5,528 nt of DNA from NORP240 sp942492445. Lineage in GTDB: Bacteria > Pseudomonadota > Gammaproteobacteria > Pseudomonadales > Pseudohongiellaceae. The notes under the pieces are model-generated. The model was given only the letters and a program-made list of their open reading frames with translations, searched no databases and was not told where the DNA came from. Below, one piece after another: positions 1-5,528 of this stretch. The first letter of the stretch is position 1, and each line of letters starts with the position of its first letter. The DNA lies in contig CALOEW010000010.1 of the NCBI GenBank assembly GCA_942492445.1, positions 1 to 5,528 on the forward strand. The letters run 5' to 3'. The position numbers were made by a program, and so were the translations under genes.

Positions 1-324
1 GGCTTGACGCAATCGCGACTTCCGGGTGCAGACCTGGAACTTGATGAAGATACGCACGAGGTCTTTCGTGGTGGCGCAAAAATTCCTTTGACGCGAATGG
101 ACTTTCGTATCCTGAAGGTATTGATGAGGGAATCACCCCGAACCGTTTCACTGAGCCAGCTGGAGGCGGAAGTGTGGGAAGGCAAGCTGCCGACATCGGA
201 TTCGCTGAGAACGCATATCTACCGGCTGCGTCGCGTGGTCGGCCGAGCCTCCGAGCCATCCATGATCCAGACGGTTCATGGTGTGGGCTATCGCCTGGTG
301 CCGGCTGATGCCGTATCGAAATAG
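1..324 (+). CDS. Response regulator, OmpR/PhoB family, C-terminal DNA-binding domain (5' partial)
   Basis: This is the output domain of a two-component response regulator, a cytoplasmic transcription factor. The frame is open from base 1, so the receiver domain with its phosphoacceptor Asp lies upstream of the window; the TTG at 4 is not taken as a start. The visible ~107 residues form a complete winged helix: an N-terminal beta-sheet segment (DLELDEDTHEVFRGG), the family signature IPLTRMDFRILKVLM, a transactivation-loop region around EVWEG, the recognition helix SDSLRTHIYRLRRVVG, and the C-terminal wing hairpin TVHGVGYRLV. These are typical OmpR/PhoB features seen directly. The stop (322-324) lies inside the start of the following kinase gene, a 17-base overlap usual for cognate regulator/kinase pairs. 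Which named regulator it is cannot be said without the receiver domain. The GATTTCA direct repeat at 1615-1632 is a candidate binding site (inference). Confidence 0.93.
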   Translation, partial: GLTQSRLPGADLELDEDTHEVFRGGAKIPLTRMDFRILKVLMRESPRTVSLSQLEAEVWEGKLPTSDSLRTHIYRLRRVVGRASEPSMIQTVHGVGYRLVPADAVSK

Positions 325-1616
325 CCTGCGCTTCAGGATATTCATCACATTCCTGGGTGCTGGTCTTCTGTTGGGGCCCTTGCTGGCGCTCGCGTTTTTG
401 ACGGTCGCGCAGGAACTTGAGGAACGCACTGTTGCGCGGGTGCTTGTTGAACAACTCCGGCGGGTAATGGCTGCGCCGGACAAAGTCAGTCTGGTGCCAC
501 CACCCAAGTTCACCAAACATTCGCATTTTCGGTGATATCGAACCTGATAGTGTTCCAGCAGAGCTTGAAGGAAAGACAGGGATCTACGACATTGAACCCG
601 GAAGTCGCCTCAAGTATGAGGGCCCATTGTCTTCGGTGTCGGTGGTTAAGCCGGACAATCGTGGAAAAAACTGGTCGTTGCCATGCAGGCCATCAGGTGA
701 GGCAACTTTCGTGGCACGACGGAGACCCAGACCACATTGGAATCCCGCGAATCATTGATAGGCTGGGTCATTGCGGCGGGCACTTTCTTAAGTGTTTGCA
801 CCTCGCTCTGGGCAGGATACCTTTTCACCTGCCGACTGATTCAAGCCACTTCAGCATCTGGCCGCCGCCGCTCTCTCCAGGCAACGGAGAGGAACAGCTG
901 ATGTTGACCCCGCAGACTATCCGCCCGACGAGATTGGACAGCTGGCGATCGCGCTAAAGCACGACCGCGAACGCCGGACTGAGGCATTGATTCGCGAGAA
1001 GGCCTTTTCGGCGGAAGTTGCACACGAGCTTAGAAACCCGCTTGCAATCATTCAGAGTTCGATGGAAATCATCGAGCGCGATTCAAGCCTGGCGCCCCTG
1101 TCCGGACGGGCCCTGGATCGTGCGTTCGCAGCGACCGGGAAATGAACGACACCCTCTCATCACTGTTGTTGTTGGGTCGTGAACTCATCGCCGGTGCCCT
1201 ATCCGGCAGTCGATATTGCGGGAGTCCTCAGGGCAACCATCTACAAGAATTCGGAACAGTCAGCTGAAAGCATAGGTTGGGAACAAGGCGGTTCTCCCAA
1301 ACTGCACGCCCCTGAGGCCGCGATCCGGATGATTGCCGACAACCTCATCAGGAATGCGGTGCAGAATACGCCATCAGGACAGGTCAAGGTGTCGCTCATG
1401 GCGGATCGGGTCATTATCCGGGATGCAGGCATCGGCATACCGCCTTCAGAGCTCGAGGCCATTCGGCGGAATGGGATCAGGGGTAGCAATGCCCTTGGCT
1501 CAGGAAGCGGCTTGGGGTTGGCCTTGGTCGACCGCCTATGCAAAGCATTCGGCTGGAAATTTGATATCCAAAGCCAGATGGGTGAGGGCACCGCTGTCAC
1601 GTGGTATTTCGGCTGA
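308..1616 (+). pseudogene. HAMP-domain sensor histidine kinase, multiply frameshifted (pseudogene or sequence error)
   Basis: This is the inner-membrane sensor partner of the upstream response regulator. The ATG at 308 follows a weak GGTG and overlaps the regulator's 3' end. Across frames the modules appear in order: TM1 (IFITFLGAGLLLGPLLALAF), a periplasmic region of ~110 residues, TM2 (nt ~755-830, GWVIAAGTFLSVCTSLWAGY), a HAMP segment (PLQHLAAAAL...DEIGQL), the H-box AEVAHELRNPLAII with phosphoacceptor His at nt 1023-1025 (about residue 239), the N-box NLIRNAVQNTPSG, G1 DAGIGIP and G2 GSGSGLGLAL. Continuity needs an extra base at ~503-505, a missing A in the A-run 665-670, an extra base at ~845, a missing C at ~1135, and an extra base at ~1184. 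Around 698 there is either an in-frame TGA or a +1/-1 pair (extra C 690-691, missing G 721-722). The shifts alternate in sign and net +1; correction gives about 435 residues, a normal kinase length, with no obvious loss of key residues. As written, no full-length kinase can be made. Recent decay and sequencing error are both possible. Confidence 0.88.
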
Positions 1617-1632
1617 TTTCACGAAGATTTCA
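1615..1632 (+). promoter_or_regulatory. Candidate OmpR/PhoB-type operator: two GATTTCA heptamers, 11-bp period
   Basis: GATTTCA occurs at 1615-1621 and again at 1626-1632, separated by CGAA. Two direct 7-base repeats with a 4-base spacer give the 11-bp period on which OmpR/PhoB-family dimers bind head to tail; this geometry is known for the family. A further ATTTC lies at 1606-1610, ten bases before the first. The site overlaps the kinase stop codon and precedes the methyltransferase by about 180 bases, so it could control the downstream three-gene run through the regulator at 1-324. No convincing -35/-10 pair was found next to it; TATTTGAT near 1649-1656 is only a weak -10 candidate. The assignment is inference from geometry. 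Confidence 0.3.
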
Positions 1633-1815
1633 TATTCCGTAGACATCTATTTGATACCCGCCTGACTACCCTGGTTCTCCCGAGTCTGTATCCGGGGAAA
1701 CTGATTCTTCCTGTCGCAGCCGACGTTCAGCGAATGCGGAAACTGTGCGACGAGAATAGTGATTGTCCTGGCCGGCTGCTCGTTCGCGGTGTGGCCTTCG
1801 TCATGGGGTTTCGAT
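1633..1815. other. Intergenic leader between kinase and methyltransferase, no gene seen
   Basis: About 180 bases lie between the kinase stop and the chosen methyltransferase start. I see no convincing small gene, RNA gene or intrinsic terminator: a weak 5-bp stem (1678-1682 with 1693-1697) has a 10-base loop and no following T-run. The methyltransferase frame stays open upstream to about 1705, and a GTG at 1759 could add 19 residues, but this extension does not look like part of the fold. The last bases carry GGGG at 1805-1808, a modest ribosome-binding site for the ATG at 1816. The region is the likeliest place for a promoter of the downstream genes, although none is clear by eye. Confidence 0.5.
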
Positions 1816-2544
1816 ATGACTACTCAAACATCCTTTGTGCCTCAAAACCAATCGCCCCAGTGGACTGAGGCGCCAGTCAATCTGGATTTATCGGAAAAAT
1901 ATGATAGTGCCCATTCCAAAATGTATTTTGAGAAGCACCAATCTACGTTGGCGCGGCGCCTGTCGCATTGGCGTGAATCTCGTATGGTGAAAAGGGCGTT
2001 GGAATATGCGGCATGCTCCGACACCGTATTGGATCTGCCGTGTGGCGCCGGGCGTTTCTGGCCATTGTTGGCGGAACGGAAGGACCGGGTAATTCTGGCT
2101 GCCGATAATTCTGCAGATATGATCAAAGTTGCGCTTGAGGGTCAGCCTTCAGAGGTCACCTGCAGAATAAAAGCGTTTCAGACTTCTGCTTTCAAGATAG
2201 AACTTGACGATGAGTCAGTAGACCTGATCTTTTGTATCCGTCTACTTCACCATGTTTCCGACGCCGAACATCGTCTGGCCATCCTTAGAGAACTCAATCG
2301 TGTCGCCAGGTCTTCCGTCATCGTGTCCCTGTGGGTCGATGGAAATTACAAGGCATGGCGACGAGGGAGACTGGAAAAACGCAGGAAAGAGATGGGCGAA
2401 AAAGAACGGGGCGGCAATCGATTCGTGGTAAATCGACAGCAGATTGAATCGGAGTTCAAAGAGTCGGGGTTCCATATATCGAAATATTTCGACTTCATCC
2501 CAAAATACGCGATGTGGCGGACTTACGTGTTGGAAAAAGGGTGA
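1816..2544 (+). CDS. Class I SAM-dependent methyltransferase
   Basis: This is a predicted cytoplasmic enzyme of 242 residues transferring a methyl group from S-adenosylmethionine to an unidentified acceptor. The Rossmann signature is clear: motif I VLDLPCGAGRF at about residues 71-81 (SAM-binding glycine loop), the acidic strand-2 end AADNSADMI with Asp97 in the position that commonly contacts the SAM ribose, and the motif DDESVDLIFCIRLLHHV around residues 131-147, followed by the usual helix AILRELNRVAR and strand VIVSLWV. A basic, highly charged insertion (KAWRRGRLEKRRKEMGEKER) precedes the C-terminal part and may contact the substrate or a membrane surface (inference). The ATG at 1816 is preferred over GTG 1759 because of GGGG seven bases upstream and because the homologous-looking region begins after it. 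The next gene starts 22 bases downstream on the same strand, suggesting co-transcription. The acceptor could be a lipid, glycan or small metabolite; the sequence does not decide. Confidence 0.85.
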   Translation: MTTQTSFVPQNQSPQWTEAPVNLDLSEKYDSAHSKMYFEKHQSTLARRLSHWRESRMVKRALEYAACSDTVLDLPCGAGRFWPLLAERKDRVILAADNSADMIKVALEGQPSEVTCRIKAFQTSAFKIELDDESVDLIFCIRLLHHVSDAEHRLAILRELNRVARSSVIVSLWVDGNYKAWRRGRLEKRRKEMGEKERGGNRFVVNRQQIESEFKESGFHISKYFDFIPKYAMWRTYVLEKG

Positions 2545-2545
2545 C

Positions 2546-2561
2546 ACCGATGCTTATCGGT
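2546..2561 (+). promoter_or_regulatory. Hairpin over the translation-initiation region of the beta-propeller gene
   Basis: ACCGAT (2546-2551), loop GCTT, ATCGGT (2556-2561) form a perfect 6-bp stem with a 4-base loop. It starts one base after the methyltransferase stop codon and ends five bases before the GTG start at 2567. The only purine-rich pairing candidate for the ribosome (CGGTAACGAG) begins inside the 3' arm. No T-run follows, so it is not an intrinsic terminator. A plausible role is to make initiation of the downstream gene depend on ribosomes finishing the methyltransferase; this is inference, and a 6-bp stem could arise by chance. Confidence 0.35.
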
Positions 2562-2566
2562 AACGA

Positions 2567-3508
2567 GTGAAATCAGTGTCGACATCCGGACCGGCCTCGC
2601 GATCTCCAAAAACAATTGCTGTCCTGCATCCGCTACCCGTCGTTCGAAAGCAGCGGTCGACCGATAGGTCGCAGCATCAATTCCTCCACAAGGTGCTTTT
2701 TGCGTCGCTCGTTGTGGCGGCTGGAATGCTGGGTCTGGCGCACATATTTCTTGGCCCGCCGATTCTGGCAGATGGATACAAGTACGAAGAATACGCGAGT
2801 GAGCTGCCGGTAGTTTCGGCACTTGCGTTTGACGGCGGCGGCGATCTTTACGCCACACTGGAGGAAAGTCACGAGCAAGGTCGGCTGGTGCTTATTCGGG
2901 ACGGGCACCAGAGTGAGATACTGGGGCATCTGGACAAACCCGATGGAATTCTGGTCCGCGGAAGCACCCTGTACATTACGACCGAGGCCGGCGACCATGG
3001 TATCGCTGTCTACGAATCAGATGCACTGCGCTACCTGGAAGGTGTATCTGCAGCCGAGGGTATCGCCAGTGCCGGCGCAGTCGACATCCTGGTAGTCGAA
3101 GATCGGAAGCATGACGGTCGGCTATTGAGAGTCAACACAGAGACGGGAAGGATTGAGGTCTTACTGGGCGGACTCAAGCAGCCAGAAGGGGTATGCCAAA
3201 GCCCAGACGGGGAAATCTACTATGTCGAGAAGGGCTTGGATCGTTTATCGCGCTATAGCGGTGGGGAAGTGGCTACAGCTGCAACCGGACTGGACAAGCC
3301 GGCCTTTCTGAACTGCTTGCAAGACGGTTCCATTCTGATAACTGAAGACCGCACGAACTTTGGACGGTTGCTGCATTTCGGGGACGGCAAGATGACAGTA
3401 CTTGCGCGGCATTTGCGTTCACCACAATCCGTTATTGTCGGTTCTGATGGGGCCTATTATCTCGCCGAGCAGCGAAGAAACCGCATTCTGAAAATACATG
3501 GACCATGA
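2567..3508 (+). CDS. Membrane-anchored six-bladed beta-propeller protein (NHL/SMP-30-like)
   Basis: The predicted 313-residue protein has a basic N-terminal tail (about residues 1-42, including VVRKQRSTDRSQHQ), one hydrophobic segment KVLFASLVVAAGMLGLAHIF (about residues 43-62), and an extracytoplasmic domain of six repeats of about 35-45 residues. Blade cues in order are SALAFDGGGDLYATL, KPDGILVRGSTLYITT, EGIASAGAVDILVVEDR, QPEGVCQSPDGEIYYVEK, KPAFLNCLQDGSILITEDR and SPQSVIVGSDGAYYLAEQ. The pattern (D/G)GxxYxxE followed by GRLLxx is that of NHL or SMP-30/gluconolactonase/strictosidine-synthase-like propellers. Enzymatic or merely binding function cannot be decided by eye, as a full SMP-30 metal site is not evident. 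The GTG at 2567 is chosen because a TAA at 2561-2563 closes the frame just upstream and no ATG occurs before the membrane segment. The stop overlaps the next gene's start (ATGA, 3505-3508), implying translational coupling to the transferase and a shared job in the periplasm (inference). Confidence 0.82.
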   Translation: MKSVSTSGPASRSPKTIAVLHPLPVVRKQRSTDRSQHQFLHKVLFASLVVAAGMLGLAHIFLGPPILADGYKYEEYASELPVVSALAFDGGGDLYATLEESHEQGRLVLIRDGHQSEILGHLDKPDGILVRGSTLYITTEAGDHGIAVYESDALRYLEGVSAAEGIASAGAVDILVVEDRKHDGRLLRVNTETGRIEVLLGGLKQPEGVCQSPDGEIYYVEKGLDRLSRYSGGEVATAATGLDKPAFLNCLQDGSILITEDRTNFGRLLHFGDGKMTVLARHLRSPQSVIVGSDGAYYLAEQRRNRILKIHGP

Positions 3509-5528
3509 ACCAAATGCAGTCAAGAGGATTGTCGAAGGTTGATTTTCATCCGCTGCTGGCGGATGTTTTGTTTCTGCTGGGCTACGCGCTGACCTACCTT
3601 GGGTGGATGGCCGTGCTGCGCGGTTTCCTGCTCTTTACCAATTCCGGGCTGGCGGAGCAGATTCCAGCTGTTGATTTGGCCAGTGCCTTTCTGGTCGGCC
3701 TAAGGTTTGACCTGATTATCACCTGCATCGTCGGTGCCCCCCTGGTGCTTGCATTGCTGCTTCCACGCGGGTTGGGCAGACGTCGGCTGGCGCTGCTGTG
3801 GCTCGGGTTTGCCGGTGCTGTGACTTTGTTTGCGGGTGTCACCGAGTTGGAGTTCTATCGTGAGTTCCACACCCGGCTAAACAGCATCGCTTTTCACTAT
3901 CTGCAGGCCGACGCTGCCACGGTATCCAGCATGATCTGGAATGGTTACCCCGTGGTGCGCTATCTGTTGCTGTGGGTGTTGCTGGCCGGCACGTACATTT
4001 TGATGCTGCGCTGGATCGACCGTCTTACACCCAAGCGCATGGTTGCCGGCTACCAGGTCGCCCTTCTGGTACCGATTGTGTTACTGGCCCTATTTCTGAC
4101 CGCCTGGGGTGGACGCGGCACCCTGCGCTCTGGTCCGCCCCTACGCTGGGGTGACGCCTTTCACAGCAGCCACCTGTTTGCCAATCACCTCGCACTCAAT
4201 GGCACCTATACGCTTGCCAAGGCCGCGATGGACACTTCCCGCAAGGGCGACGATCAGTGGTTGAGCGCGATGCCCCAGGACATCGCACTTGCGCGTACCC
4301 GTGAGTTGCTGCTGACACCGCAGGATGAATTGCTGGCGCCCGGGAAATACAGCCTGTTGCGGCGGCATACGCCGATCAACCGTTTGCCCGCACCTCCGCG
4401 CAACCTTGTGCTCATCGTCATGGAAAGTTTTTCCGGCGAGTTCACTGGGGCGCTCGGCAACGACATCGGCGTTACCCCGGAATTCGACAGATTGGCGACC
4501 CAGGGGCTGCTGTTTGACCGCTTTTTCTCTAATGGCACCCACACGCACCAGGGTATGTTCGCGACGGTGGCCTGTTTCCCGAACTTGCCTGGCTACGAGT
4601 ACCTGATGCAGCAACCCGAGGGTCAAAATAGGTTTTCGGGTCTGCCGGTAATGCTCGACAACGAACGCTTCAATGACGTTTATGTTTACAACGGGCATTT
4701 TTCCTGGGACAACCAGCAAGGCTTCTTCCGCAACCAGGGTATGTCCCGCTTTGTCGGCCGCGATGACATCGAGAACCCGGTCTTCATCGATCCGACCTGG
4801 GGGGTATCAGACCAGGACATGTTCGCAAGGGCGGCAGAGGAGTTGGATCGGATGCCGGCAGACAAACCGTTCTATGCAGTCCTGCAGACCCTGTCCAACC
4901 ACACACCTTATGCACTGCCGGAGAAACTGCCGGTCGCGAATGTATCCGGTCACGGAAACCTGGATATGCACCTCACGGCGCAACGATATTCCGATTGGGC
5001 ATTGGGACAGTTTTTCGACCGCGTCTCCACATCCCCGTGGTTCAACAACACTCTGTTTGTGATTCTCGGAGACCACGGTTTTTCCACCCAGAAACAACTG
5101 TCGGAAATCGACCTGGTACGCTTTCGGGTGCCGCTGCTTATCCTCGGCCCGGGTATCCGCGAAACCTATGGCGCGCTCAATCACACGGTGGGAACGCAGA
5201 CCGATGTCGTGCCGACAATGGTCGGTCTGCTCGGTGAGCCGTTCGTGCACCAGTGCTGGGGGCGCAACTTGTTGTCTCTGCCTGAAACAGATCAGGGGGT
5301 GGGGATGATCAAGCCATCAGGAAGCGATCAGACGGTGGCATTGCTAAGCGGTGACCGGGTGCTGATCAAACCCCCGCAGGGCGAGGAGTCGCTCGGTCGC
5401 TACGGGCTTTCTCCCAATGAATCCACCAACATGAAAAAGGCGGGGACCGTAGCGCGATACTCGCTGGCAATCTGGCCGCCTTTGTTCAGACAGCGATGCA
5501 GAGCCTGCGCGAGAACAGCACCGGCGTC
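3505..5528 (+). CDS. LtaS/OpgB-like sulfatase-fold membrane transferase (3' partial, frameshift near end)
   Basis: This is a membrane enzyme of the alkaline-phosphatase/sulfatase superfamily, related to lipoteichoic acid synthase and the phosphoglycerol transferase OpgB; such enzymes move phosphoglycerol or similar groups from phospholipid onto an acceptor outside the inner membrane. About five helices are seen (residues ~17-45, 57-87, 93-112, 150-170, 185-201), then the linker GGRGTLRSGP...WGDAF and the catalytic domain. Metal and catalytic candidates are Glu307 in VLIVMESFSG, nucleophile Thr347 in NGTHTHQG, Asp523-His524 in ILGDHGFS, and His560 before VGTQTDVVPTMVGLLG. The ATG at 3505 overlaps the previous stop. 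The frame is open to base 5528, but after KKAG (about residue 646) it turns atypical; adding one G to the run 5442-5445 gives DRSAILAGNLAAFVQTAMQS, a credible family C-terminus in the other frame. Apart from that, all key residues are intact. Phosphoethanolamine transferase activity is an alternative, and the acceptor is unknown. Confidence 0.9.
   Translation, partial: MNQMQSRGLSKVDFHPLLADVLFLLGYALTYLGWMAVLRGFLLFTNSGLAEQIPAVDLASAFLVGLRFDLIITCIVGAPLVLALLLPRGLGRRRLALLWLGFAGAVTLFAGVTELEFYREFHTRLNSIAFHYLQADAATVSSMIWNGYPVVRYLLLWVLLAGTYILMLRWIDRLTPKRMVAGYQVALLVPIVLLALFLTAWGGRGTLRSGPPLRWGDAFHSSHLFANHLALNGTYTLAKAAMDTSRKGDDQWLSAMPQDIALARTRELLLTPQDELLAPGKYSLLRRHTPINRLPAPPRNLVLIVMESFSGEFTGALGNDIGVTPEFDRLATQGLLFDRFFSNGTHTHQGMFATVACFPNLPGYEYLMQQPEGQNRFSGLPVMLDNERFNDVYVYNGHFSWDNQQGFFRNQGMSRFVGRDDIENPVFIDPTWGVSDQDMFARAAEELDRMPADKPFYAVLQTLSNHTPYALPEKLPVANVSGHGNLDMHLTAQRYSDWALGQFFDRVSTSPWFNNTLFVILGDHGFSTQKQLSEIDLVRFRVPLLILGPGIRETYGALNHTVGTQTDVVPTMVGLLGEPFVHQCWGRNLLSLPETDQGVGMIKPSGSDQTVALLSGDRVLIKPPQGEESLGRYGLSPNESTNMKKAGTVARYSLAIWPPLFRQRCRACARTAPA
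5442..5528 (+). other. Frameshifted C-terminal end of the LtaS/OpgB-like gene
   Basis: From the G-run 5442-5445 onward, the frame used by the rest of the transferase reads TVARYSLAIWPPLF followed by an Arg/Cys-rich stretch unlike the family. The frame one base back reads DRSAILAGNLAAFVQT and then AMQSLRENSTGV, an amphipathic C-terminal helix of the expected kind. One missing G in GGGG explains this. The natural stop codon lies beyond the window in that frame. It could be a sequencing error near a contig end or a real mutation affecting only the last residues. Confidence 0.65.

Noticed and set aside
532..957. 141-residue + strand open frame (and fragment proteins on the minus strand) within the kinase region
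   Set aside because: It is in the frame never used by the stitched kinase; its translation is His/Trp/Pro-rich without any domain, while the other two frames carry the kinase motifs.
1678..1697. Possible terminator stem TCCCG/CGGGG after the kinase gene
   Set aside because: Only five pairs including a G-U, a 10-base loop and no T-run follow, so it is not a credible intrinsic terminator.
1696..1745. Direct repeat GGAAACTG at 1696-1703 and 1738-1745, 42 bases apart
   Set aside because: An 8-base match within a ~200-base stretch is likely enough by chance, and there is no third copy or promoter context.
1759..1815. N-terminal extension of the methyltransferase from GTG 1759 with a lipobox-like LAGC
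   Set aside because: The extension lacks a basic n-region, has no evident ribosome-binding site, and would place a cytoplasmic Rossmann enzyme outside the cell; the ATG at 1816 with GGGG upstream is better.
4141..4719. 192-residue open frame on the minus strand
   Set aside because: It lies entirely antisense to the conserved catalytic domain of the LtaS/OpgB-like gene, has no recognisable domain, and is expected by chance in GC-rich coding sequence.
1..5528. Mobile element, CRISPR array, tRNA or rRNA
   Set aside because: No spaced repeat array, transposase-like protein, terminal inverted repeat, or tRNA/rRNA signature was seen; the kinase damage shows no insertion sequence.

Overview
The window most resembles a chromosomal segment of a Gram-negative bacterium, probably a gammaproteobacterium. 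The basis is moderately high GC, an OmpR-type response regulator with an overlapping HAMP histidine kinase, and a five-helix LtaS/OpgB-like alkaline-phosphatase-superfamily membrane enzyme of the Gram-negative kind. Genus cannot be told from the sequence alone. All recognised genes are on the + strand.

Layout. Positions 1-324 are the DNA-binding C-terminus of a response regulator whose receiver domain lies upstream of the window. Positions 308-1616 hold the cognate sensor histidine kinase. Every expected module is present (two membrane helices, HAMP, H-box, N-box, G-boxes), but the reading frame is broken by at least five single-base shifts between about 503 and 1184, plus either a TGA at 698 or two more shifts. 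A short leader (1617-1815) follows; at its edge lie two GATTTCA heptamers 11 bp apart, the geometry of an OmpR/PhoB-family operator. Then comes a compact three-gene run: a class I SAM-dependent methyltransferase (1816-2544), a membrane-anchored six-bladed beta-propeller protein (2567-3508), and an LtaS/OpgB-type sulfatase-fold transferase (3505 to the window end). The last two overlap by an ATGA junction, and the first two are separated by 22 bases, most of them forming a small hairpin. The transferase has a probable single-base deletion in a G run near 5442-5445, after which its natural C-terminus continues in another frame.

How it may work. A two-component system beside a periplasm-facing phosphoglycerol- or phosphoethanolamine-type transferase, an anchored extracytoplasmic propeller and a cytoplasmic methyltransferase suggests a regulated cell-envelope modification module. 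The substrate is not evident, and the methyltransferase and propeller have no assigned role.

Main caveat. The kinase frameshifts mostly fall in short homopolymer runs and leave the conserved residues intact once corrected. They may therefore be sequence errors rather than real gene decay. The transferase frameshift near the window end has the same character.
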